This document shows positions 45,434 to 54,534 of a stretch of 64,000 nt of DNA, piece after piece; position 1 is the first letter of the stretch; each line of letters starts with the position of its first letter. The DNA lies in assembly GCA_004335835.1 (NCBI GenBank), contig RWJK01001422.1, positions 23,897 to 87,896 of the forward strand, read 5' to 3'. The notes under the pieces were generated by a model. It was not told the origin of the DNA. It worked only from the letters and a program-made list of their open reading frames with translations, and searched no databases. The position numbers were made by a program, and so were the translations under genes. Origin of the DNA: Scenedesmus sp. ARA3. Taxonomy: Eukaryota; Chlorophyta; Chlorophyceae; Sphaeropleales; Scenedesmaceae.

Positions 45434-46226
45434 AGGCAGCGGCAGCATCGAGCGATGGCAGTGCATGTACAGCAGCAGAGGAGGCTTGCAGGCAGCTGGT
45501 TGGTGCGCTGCCGCTGCCTGAGCTGTGCAACAACTTGGGCTGCAGCAATTTGGGTGGCATTTCTGAGGCTGCTGCTGCCAAGAAGCGCTGCTCAGGCTGC
45601 AAGATAAGCAGGTGAGGCAGTGTTGCTGAGAATCTCCGGAGGACGTGACAGGTGTTTGAAGGCAGGGGCAAGATGTAGTGACCAATGTCCACTGGTGGCT
45701 GCAGTGCTAACTGGATGGATGTGCAGCAAGCAGAGTTTGCAGTTAGCAGTTCACCTCAGCTCCAAATGTTGGAAAGTATGCACTGGCCTGTTCCAGAAGC
45801 TGACCATCTGCACCATGAGCCGCTGCTCTGCTGCACATGCTGTAGCAGTGCTGCCCTCTGCGAGCTGCATGCCTGTTGCTTTCAAGTGTGTTTTCACTGC
45901 GAGGTGCATATGTCCTGCGTTTGCTCTATCAGATAGAGTCTATCTTGCGTGAGGAGTGCACACATGTCAGCCGCCGCTGTCTGCTGCGCTGCAGCTTCTG
46001 CTGTGCAGGTGCAGCAGGGACACAGGAATGTTGGACTGGCATAGTTTGCTGTCAGTGAACTTCACTGATTGAATCAAGTGCAATGTGTGTGTTTGCATGC
46101 TGCCGCAGGTACTGCTCCGCGCAGTGCCAGCAGCAGCACTGGCTGGCAGGCACAGCGCCGTGGCAGCAGCACAAGCCCGCCTGCCTGCAGGTGAAAGCTG
46201 CCCGGGCAGCAGGAGCGCTGCAGTGA
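39977..46226 (+). CDS. Large MYND zinc-finger protein
   Basis: Seven exons join in phase: 39977-40051, 40248-40812, 41178-42019, 42584-43394, 44435-45611, 46109-46226 plus the frame carried between them (1195 aa; six listed blocks, no unresolved frame). It begins MAGLSPIQRLERRLND. The long N-terminal part is helical, Ala/Leu/Gln-rich, with poly-Gln, poly-Ser and poly-Ala tracts encoded by CAG/AGC runs. The C-terminus is a MYND finger: CNNLGCSNL, then KRCSGCKISRYCSAQCQQQHW across the last intron, then WQQHKPAC. The first Cys pair is spaced CxxxxC, as I recall for many chlorophyte MYND proteins. MYND fingers mediate protein-protein contacts; no SET or other enzymatic domain is seen, so no activity is assigned. 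Three echo arrays interrupt introns 42020-42583 and 43395-44434. Confidence 0.85.
42200..42245 (+). repeat. Short dispersed repeat, copy 1 (MYND intron)
   Basis: TATCTAAGATGGTGCCAACA-CCCACATGTCACTATCCCCTC is closely related to 62088-62130 in the hydroxylase gene. It may be a fragment of a mobile element. Confidence 0.65.
42268..42655 (+). repeat. Acceptor-side echo, MYND-protein exon 4 (2 copies, ~258 bp)
   Basis: TTGACGGTTCCTACTGCTGC ... CTGCAG| plus the head HPVYGVCEVPDMQCVAQQA occurs at 42274-42395 and 42531-42650. The functional head is at 42584; the first copy follows it for ~60 bp, then diverges. Confidence 0.92.
42676..42703 (+). repeat. (CAG)n poly-Gln tract in the MYND protein
   Basis: Nine to ten in-frame CAG codons. 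Similar in-frame runs lie at 43095-43120 (Gln), 43138-43190 (Ala), 44970-45010 (Ser), 45098-45137 (Gln) and 45390-45432 (Ser). Confidence 0.9.
43300..44015 (+). repeat. Donor-side echo array, MYND-protein exon 4 (3 copies plus fragment)
   Basis: The exon tail WDDVAAEGEMGLGLVPERAV...IAAG with GTGAGC donor at 43395 recurs with donors near 43639 and 43850. A short WDD-type fragment is at 43985. The third copy has in-frame stops (GACGTAG, GGATAAG). A 20-bp direct repeat, TGATTGTCAAGGCTGGTGAA, is tandem at 43419-43460. Confidence 0.93.
44075..44520 (+). repeat. Acceptor-side echo array, MYND-protein exon 5 (4 copies)
   Basis: Heads encoding APQRLLAQLAA..PAAYFGVL occur at about 44089, 44199, 44302 and 44435 (functional), each followed by TTGTCATTGTTTTCTGAGCAGCAGA...TTTCA in the echoes. 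The intron tail is co-duplicated. Confidence 0.93.
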
Positions 46227-46443
46227 TGGAAACAGTGCCGGTTTTATACAGTACATGCATGGCCACGCATTTTCAACCATTGATAGGCCAGGAGCAGCAG
46301 GAGCGCTGCAGTGATGGGTGCTGGCAGCTGCGATTGGCTGCAGGGAGTCAACTGCTGCTGGCGGCACAGTGGTAGTGGCACCACTGAGGTGCTTGAGCCT
46401 TGATGCTAAGACCGCATGCTCAGCATCGTACGGCGGCCTGCAG

Positions 46444-46448
46444 TGTAA
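46444..46448 (+). terminator. Candidate TGTAA polyadenylation signal for the MYND gene
   Basis: TGTAA 218 bp after the TGA at 46224-46226. Position-based. Confidence 0.35.
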
Positions 46449-49400
46449 ATTCTCAACACGCACCCTTTTCGAGCTTTGCTGTGTCTCGTGTCACAGATAC
46501 AGAGGCAGTCAGAGGCGCAAACCTAGTCAGGTTTCAGCAGGAAACGACAGCAACAGCGGCACTGGTGTGTTACAGTACTCTTTCACCAGGTGGTGACAAT
46601 GAAATGAGCAGCAGCCATATGGTGTATGCTTGCATACACAGCATGCACGCTACACATTCTGCATGTGCCGTGACTGCAGTTTGTTCTCAACTTCCATCAA
46701 ATGTTTTAGATCATCAGGGCGCAGGTGGCAGCAAAAGCTCGTGCATGTCATCAGCAGCACTGCTTGCTTCTCGTCCATCCTGGCAACATCACTTGCAATG
46801 CCACATCAAATGCAGCAAACGAACGCAAAGCAGCAACAGGCCACAAGCCCTCAGCAGCATCACCTTCCGTGTCTGTTCACATCCAGTCATCACGTCCTCT
46901 GCATCCAATCCTGCAAGCAACACATGCCTCCGCTGCATGCTTGCAGCGATGCTTCCAATTGCACAGCCTTCACGCTCTCAATCACAGCAGCCGTGCACCA
47001 CACGAAAATTCCACACCAACGGCCGCCAAACGTGAGGCAAGATGGCTAGAGTGTCCTTCCCTGCCAGTGACACGGCCTGCAGACTGCCGGTACCACAACA
47101 GGGAGCCACACTCGCAGCCTGCGGCTCCCCGACAGCCTTGCACCTGTCTTGAAAATGCATACGTCCTACATACTCTACACGCCTCATTATGCCCTTGCTG
47201 CCCCAGCAACTGTACCGGCAGCCAACTGTCAACCGCAAAACACACCAAGAAAGAAGTACATCACCAAGAAGACCACCCTGCAGAGCAGGCTGAAATGCTG
47301 CACACCCACAACAGCAGCATGCGCCAAGCCGCATAGCATGTGACGCACGCTGTGCCAGCTGCGTTGCTGTGGCAGCATGCAGTGGCAGCATGTTCACCGG
47401 CCATTGTGCGCATGCCCTGCCTATGTTGCATATGCTTGCAGTGCCATAGGAGACACCTGCACTCGATTTGCATGTCTCTGCATGCACAGCTGCCTCCTGT
47501 AGCACTTGTACATGCATACAGAGAAACCTCCTTAGGCCGCGACACGCCCCGACACCCCACCACAACGCTGCATCTCAGCCCCTACCCTACACACCTAGCT
47601 ACAAGTCAGGCCGCGGCAGGTCGCGCCGTGCAGCGCTGTGTTATGTGACAAGTTTTGAACAAGAAACAGATACGACATCTGAACATCTACTACAAGTGCC
47701 TGAGGTGGGCTGCCGCCCCACTGCGCACAGCAAGCACTGCTGCAGTGCTTGCCACAGTCCTGATGCAGTAGCTGCCTGCACTTGTAGCCAGCAACTGGCA
47801 ACCTAGCCACCATGTCAGCCTCAACAGAAGAATACTCATCTCAATGTATGCAACGCGTCAAGTGAAGACACCTTGTGGGCGGGCAGCTGCAGCAGAACAG
47901 CAGGCCAGCAGATGCTGTAAGAGGGTGCTGCTGCTGGCACTGCAGCAGCCTGGACATGTAACAAATCAAACAGTATAGAGTACGCGCCCTGGTGGCGCTG
48001 CAACAGCTGTAGCACCACCGCCTAGCCTCAGCCAGTCATGTCGTCCTGAGGCCAAAAACACTGATGACCAAACTGACTACAAGCTGCCTGTCAGCTGCGA
48101 TGCGTGTGAAAAAAAGGGTCACTGGCTCTGCCATGGCAAGCTATCCTGGGGTTGCAGAGAGGCCCAGGCAGGGTTGCGTCGTCAGCAAAGGGGCCAGCTG
48201 CTACCTACGAGCAACCATGCTTATACTGTCAGATCCTGAAGAAAGCTGTTGAAAGCCGCTGCTGCTGCAGCGCCTGAACAACAGCAGAAGCACCTAACAG
48301 GCAATGAATAGAGTTGCGCCTAACGATGCGTCCTGCTGCGCTGCCGCCTGCTGCGCTGTGCCAAAAGTCAACGCTGATAGTGGCCGCCATCAGCTTGTGC
48401 ATGTGCTGCTTGCACAACCACACCAACACCAACCTGGCGATGTGTGAGGCACGTGTGCCGATGCCTGGTTGCGGCTGCAAAGCGTGCTCAGGGCACCCCT
48501 CATACACATCCAGTGATAGTGGCTGCCCAACTCGTGCAAATGCAGCAAGGGGTGTTGCTCAAAGGTGCAGCACACATGCTGAAGCCCCTGCTGCAACTGC
48601 ATTGTGACCTGGACCCATGGAAAAGCAATGCCCTGCTGTATTGCAGGAACGCAACACACTCGGGTGCCGCGTCGCCTGCTGGCGACAGCATGCATTGTGT
48701 GCAGTGCTGCTGCTGGTCAACACCAAAGAGTAACATGTAACATGTCACATGACGTCACAAGTGCAGCTCCCACAGCCCGCCGGGCACAGCCTAGCCTGCT
48801 TTGGCAACTAACTCAGCAGCTGTCACCTAACAGTCAACCTCACAATGGCCGATGTGCTGCCGTGCCTGATCTTTCTAACTGCCTAAGTGCATTGCCAGAC
48901 AGAGATTAGCACGCCTGCAGGAGCCTGCCATTGACCTGGCAAGGACACACCTTAGGAATTGGCATGCTCTGCCCACAAATGTAACACAGAAGCAGTCACC
49001 TACGCAACGCCTAAGCCCGCAGCACGCCGTGTCAGCTGTTGTGCTGCACAGCGGGCTGCAAGCTGTCTCCTAACAGCTAAGCATGTGTTGATGGGAATGC
49101 ACAGCATGTCGCTGTGCAGTGCTGCCGCACCAATCTAGTGCGGCAGCTGTGTGCCAAGCGCACGAATGCGCGTCACAGAAACTGCCGATGCAGCAGAAGC
49201 TGCACCGACTGATGACAATGGCAAAAAACAGCTGGACTGTTGGAAGTGGTTGGGGGTCAGCCACCTAAATCCTAACAAGTAACGAGTCGCATGTCGCCTT
49301 CCTAGCACCCAACAAGCCCACAAGTTGGCGTGGCAGGCAAGAACATGCCTATGCCACTGTCACGCCTACGCTACGGTGTCACACCAAAACCTACATAAAT

Positions 49401-51207
49401 GGACTGCAGCGTCAAAACCTACACTGCAACACGATACTCAAGTGTGGAGCCACACTGCACTGCTGCTGCAGCAGTTGCAAAAGCACGCGTGCAACACCGG
49501 GCGCTCATGGGCCAGGTTGAGGCTGCATTTGTGAACACTGTAATACAAGTCAACGCGTCATTGGCCCAAGCCGCATACAAATCGCCGAGTGCACTGGCGT
49601 CCACATGCACAGCTAGCTGACAACATACATGTGGCCCAGCTTCGCTCAGACGTCAGCCGACAACAATGCCAGTCAAGCAGCCACAGCAACAAGGCAGAAC
49701 CATCTTCAGCTGAACACACACACAGAGTGAACACCAGGCGGGTTGATTGTGTCAGAAACGGTGCACGAACCAGGCTGTGTGCAGCGCGCTTTCAGCGCCG
49801 CACAGTCAAGTCAGTAAGGAGGATACTGTCAGTACTAGCTCTAGGCGCCTTCCACACGCGTCTGTAGCTAGTACCACGTCTGCCCAATCCATACCCAACA
49901 GCTCACAGGCGGAACAGAGGTGCTGACATGCACACGTTCAGCTGCAAGCCAGGTTGAACACCGCCGCATGCAGCCGGGGAAGGGAGCAGAGCAAAGCGCC
50001 ACACAATGCTACCTGAAACCCGTAGCAGCACATGAAGCCGAGCGATCACATCAGCAGCCGGTTCAGTTGGGAGGTACCTGCTGCAGATAGATGACCCACC
50101 CGGCCCCCAGCTGCTAGCAGCAGCCAGCACATGCACAGAGATGTGGCTGGCTGAACACACACACACACGCACGTGCAGCACTACACCGCAGCCGTGTGTG
50201 CAAGTTCAATCCATTGAGCAGGCGGCAGGTGTGCCGCCCGCAAGCCTCAGAGGTACATGCTGCTGCCACCAATCAGGCAGCACGCAGACATGGCCTGCCG
50301 CCACAAGGCGACACAGGACATGCCTGTAGCCGGGCGTGCAGTCGTGTGCAACGCCCGAGCCACAAGCTGTCCTGTTCTATCATCACAGCTGTTACAACAG
50401 CCGCTGTAACACACGCAACAACACTTGAAGGCATGAATGAGGGTATAGTATAGAGTAAAGAAGGCTGCAGTGCTGGCACTCATAAAGCCACCAGCACCAT
50501 AACAGGTGGCTGCAACACATGGCGTTGCCCCACACTGCACTGCCGTATGTAGGTTCAAATACCCATGTTACACTGGCAAAACCACCCAGAGCCAGTCACG
50601 CGCCTTTGATCCAAAATGCAGCAGCAGCAGTAGCAGCAGCGGACGCCACCAGTACCACACACACTCTCAGCCAGCCGCAATACCTCCTCTGAAGGGCCCG
50701 CGCTGCTACAGAGCACTGGCAGTGAATGCAGGATCCAAGTTCTGGGACAGCAACTGCCCGTGCTCACCCACATCGCACAACACCAACGCACAACCGCGCA
50801 ACGTAAATCACGGCATGCTGCCCCAACACCAACACAGCTGCTGGGGCAGCTGCCGCCGGTGCCTTCAGCACTTGACCACTGCCACTGCACTCCACACCAC
50901 AGCGAGCTGCAGCAGCAGCCAATGTCGCTGTCGTTCTACTCAAACAAACAGAACTTCTCACCAGCTCTTGCAAGAGAGGGAGCATCCCTCCACAGCAGAA
51001 AGAATTGCAGAACAAAGCAGCGCGCCGCAAATCCACAGCCAAACGCACTTCACGGCACTGCCACTGCACGCCACACGCAGGACGCAACACACACGCCTTG
51101 CATGCAGGTGATGCCAGCCACAAACAACGGGCGCCACCACCGCAGCTACACACAGTAGGCACACCCGCAGCTGTGTCACGACCTGTTATAGCGTATGACA
51201 TGACGTG
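46449..51207. other. 4.7-kb gene-poor tract, C/A-rich on the plus strand
   Basis: No exon is supported on either strand. From about 46750 to 51150 the plus strand is strongly C- and A-rich (CACACAGC, CCACAGC), so the minus strand is G/T-rich. Elsewhere in this window G/T-rich sequence lies downstream of genes on their coding strand, so this is most simply downstream or 3' UTR sequence of the minus-strand gene ending at 51208. An alternative is a gene-free spacer or a long non-coding transcript. Confidence 0.45.
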
Positions 51208-52400
51208 TTATGACATGCTGATCAGCTGCAGCCAGGCATCGTCCTGGCGCAGCACCAGCATGTCGCAGAACTCGCGGCGCTGCTGCTCCGACAGCCGCGG
51301 CAGGGGCGCCAGCAGGCGCGGCAGCCAGTAGTGCAGCGGCTCCACATTTGGGTCTGGCACACTGCTGCTGGGAGGGCAGGAGCCGGTGACCATGGCCATG
51401 TACTTGCCCTGGCACCTGATGCAGAAAGGGCAGGATAAAGAACGTGGTGACAAGGGGAAGGAGTGAGAACAGCACAGGCTGGATCGGCAGGCGTGTCACG
51501 CGATGGGGTTATTTGTGCTGTTGACTGGACTGTAGAGAGCACTGCAGCTGCAGGATCAGGGACTAATTGCTGCTGTGGCAGGGCGGACAGGTAGTGATTT
51601 GCTTTGCAGGAAACGCAGGGGATGCAGGTTTAGCAGCGGCAGCAGCAGATGCCAGCTTGCCCACAAGCATCTTCCTGCTCAGCTTCAATGCACAGAGCAA
51701 GCCACACGCACAGATGCATACTGTGTGCAGATTGGAGCAGCTGTACGTATTCGCACCTAGGGCACAGGGGCACCTCGCGCTTGTTGATGTATGCAGAGTG
51801 CGCTGTTGGCTCGTTGCAGCCCCTGCAAACATAACACAGCAAACGGGCAGCACGCGTTATTTCAGGCCATTGCCAAGGTTGCAACTGTATGATTGGCTGC
51901 TTTCTGGCAGCAGGTTGAATGTCACTTGTGACTGTTGCGATGCACGCTGGTGCAGCGGCACAGCAGATCACTGCGAGCGACTGCAGACTGCAACCGCCAT
52001 CGGCGTCTCGCTGCTGCTGCTCCTGCCACTGCTGGCTGCAACACGAATGTAATGACGCGGTCGTTGTTATACTGGCACTTGAGCTGGAGCCACATCTCAG
52101 CTGCTGCTACTGCTGCGCGCACCTGCATGCCTGGAACCATCCACCAATCACCAGCCGGGTGCCTTTGATGTACTTGTCGTTCACAGGGCCATCCACTTCA
52201 CTGCCGCTGCCAAAGTCACACAGTACATCTTCTTGGTGCTGCTGAACGTGCTGCTGCAGATGCTGCTGCTGTTGATGCCTGCACTGGTGGTGTTGCTGTT
52301 GCTGTTGAGAGGCATGGCAGGTGTCGAATGCTGTCAGCACGCTGTCCTGCGTGGCAGTGGTGAACTGCTCGTCGACCGGCTCTGTGTCTGTGCGCTGCAT
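51208..52400 (-). CDS. Zinc-ribbon protein of unknown function
   Basis: The last three minus-strand exons are phase-consistent: 52122-52073, 51822-51757 and 51415-51208. Spliced, they give WLQLKCQGCNEP...INKREVPLCPRCQGKY, a CxxC-x17-CxxC zinc-ribbon-like knuckle in which each Cys pair is completed or followed by a junction. The C-terminus PLHYWLPRLLAPLPRLSEQQ... and FCDMLVLRQDDAWLQLISMS looks helical. An upstream exon probably lies at 52400-52152 (MQRTDTEPVDEQFTT, a Gln/His-rich run, then DFGSGSEVDGPVNDKYIKG). Joining it to 52122 would need an intron of only 29 nt or a frame shift, so that junction is unresolved. I do not recognise the family. Confidence 0.5.
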
Positions 52401-53405
52401 TTTGCCGATCGCTGCAGCCTTGGCGTCAGCTCGCTGCAGAGGGCGGGCAGGCAGTGCAGTGTTGTCACGAGCAGCAGCAGCATGAGAGCAGGCCTTGCGA
52501 CTGTGTGCTGTGAAATGCGGGTATACATTGTAAGTCTATGAAGCACTTGATCAAGAGCAGCCATGCGCTGTGTGTGGCGCAAGGCCCTGTCCCTCCCGCT
52601 AGCCCACTGTGGCCTTGCCAAGCTGCACGCTGTCTCTGGCCCTCTGAAATACAGCCCCTTCGGCAACATCCCGACATTTCCTACTCAAAACACTGCAGAT
52701 ACACGCCATTCTAAGCATCCAAGCACAGCGTTTGTACTCTGGTCGGCCTGCTGTTCTAAGCCCGTGTCGCTCGAAGACACCACAGAAGAACACCAAAAAG
52801 CACCTTATTCCACATTCAAGCTATCAGCGGCCACCCACCTGCTGCACAACTCCGTTGGGCGACAGCACCTGCTTCCTCTTCCTGGTGTCCTGTGCACTGC
52901 CGCTCAGTGCTGCTACTCGATCTGCCATGACAGATGGAGTTTTTACCAATAATACAGCTACCAGCACCGCCGAGTGAAAGAGCAAGCGCGAGGTCGGTGT
53001 GCGAATAGAATCACTGCTAGGTTGATGCCAATTGCGCCGCAGTCTATAAACAACAATTGTGAGCTTATGTTTCTGACTTCTACACAGTGGTGTCTGAAGC
53101 GGGCGGCTGTGTTTGATAAGGCTGAGCGCGTGTCAGAAGAGAAGCTGTCAGCCATTCAAGCGCCAGCGTGATAGGTGAACCCAAACATCACTTTAAGGGT
53201 TGCCGTTGAGGTCTTTTGATGCGAAAACTAAGCTTTTTGACGGCTGGCCGTCGTTTCAGGCGACCAGATTTGCAGGGATACGGACAGACCCCTTAGACAC
53301 TGCAGCTGCCTGCCAGCCCACCCAGCCTTGCTTTTATGTCATGCTGGATGCTGAGGAGCTTGAGTGTCGATGCTAAGGTGACATTTTAAAACACCAAATG
53401 AATGC

Positions 53406-53846
53406 TTGTGGAAAGATGCGCGTACTATCTGGCTTCAACTCCTTACTACTGTGGTTTGTGTACCTTCAGCAGCACAGTGCGCACTGTTGCACGAGATGCA
53501 GCTGGCAACAGCACATGCTTTGCAGCTTGGACAGCTGAACGCAAATGCTTCTGTGCTAACTGGCAAACTAGCGGCACAAATTGCACCAGAGTTGGCACAC
53601 ATGATTGCCCGCTTAGGGTTTGGCGTGGTGAGCAGCCTGGAACAAGAGACAGCTTTCAATCGCGGAAACACTATGTCAAACGTTATGTTTTTTCTTCTAG
53701 CCATGATAGTTCAAGCGTTCTCGGTCGGCGTGTCTACAGTCATCATCAACAGTGCGGGTGCAGCTTGCAGACCAGGTTGCGCGGCAAAGCACATGCGGCG
53801 TGCAGTTGGCAAGAAATCTGTTTCCAAGAGATGTAGGAGTCTCTAA
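53406..53846 (+). CDS. Uncertain ORF, possible membrane protein
   Basis: Open frame of 146 codons without an ATG at its left end (begins on TTG), ending at TAA near 53846. It has protein-like text (AQIAPELAHMIARLGFGVVS) and one hydrophobic stretch (VMFFLLAMIVQAFSVGVSTV) that could span a membrane. No family is recognised. Codon use is unlike the CAG-rich neighbours. It could be an exon, a transposon remnant or chance. Confidence 0.25.
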   Translation: MWKDARTIWLQLLTTVVCVPSAAQCALLHEMQLATAHALQLGQLNANASVLTGKLAAQIAPELAHMIARLGFGVVSSLEQETAFNRGNTMSNVMFFLLAMIVQAFSVGVSTVIINSAGAACRPGCAAKHMRRAVGKKSVSKRCRSL

Positions 53847-54139
53847 GCGCGCAGTTTGGCTGATTCAACGCCATGGAGCTTCAACAGGTGCGCGCTGCTG
53901 TTCTGCACAGCAGCTGCTTCTGCAACAACAGCAAGCAACCAGTGACTGCTGATTGCTGTTGAACAGCTCCGTTGCACTGGTATTACGTTTTAGTGCGAGT
54001 CCAGCGGTGCTGACAGCCCGTCTGCTGCAGAGCTGCAGCACTGTCACTGCAGCCACGGCCGCGCGTATGCCTGGCAATACAGTTGCTGTCGCAGTCGAAT
54101 GAGATCTCTGAAGTTGCATAGGATATCCCACTTGACAAA

Positions 54140-54147
54140 GATATATA
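54140..54147 (+). promoter_or_regulatory. TATA-box-like element
   Basis: TATATAAG lies 25 bp before the ATG at 54165. If it is a true TATA box, transcription would begin at about that ATG and the real start codon could be further downstream. Confidence 0.4.
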
Positions 54148-54164
54148 AGTAAACTTCAGAAAGC

Positions 54165-54483
54165 ATGCAGTCCCAGCACTTGCTGCTTGCTGCCCACTGG
54201 CAGTTGCACTACTACGCCACACATGTATCGACTGCCAAGCCGTTCAGGGGTGGTGGATGCAAACGAACTGGTCGCACATCAAAAACGCTATGGTGCGTCG
54301 CCCCTCCACCAGCCAAGCAGGTGCTAAACTGCATTGCTTGCTGCTGTTGCTGCCCGCTTGCAGGCACGGGACGACTGTCAGCGCCACAAATGCAAGGTGA
54401 GGTTTCATCAAGCAGCCGCACTGCAAAGCAGACGGACAGCAGGCGGACAGCAGACCTTGCGCATGCGGCCAGTCAGCACGACA

Positions 54484-54534
<51 letters not shown>

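Larger units (their letters stand above)
52401..54164. other. Mostly non-coding region with one weak plus-strand ORF
   Basis: Apart from the candidate listed at 53406-53846, no exon is supported. 52900-53900 is distinctly poorer in CAG/CTG than the surrounding genes. Confidence 0.35.

Noticed and set aside
42566..45615. Retroelement or Gag-like protein suggested by the CCHC-like Cys/His motif
   Set aside because: The C-terminal Cys/His pattern is a full MYND finger split by an intron, and no reverse transcriptase or integrase motif is present.
46978..47565. Minus-strand open frame of 195 codons and its plus-strand partner at 46725-47336
   Set aside because: Both strands are open because stop codons are rare in this C/A-rich tract; the text is Cys/His/Arg-rich with no domain.
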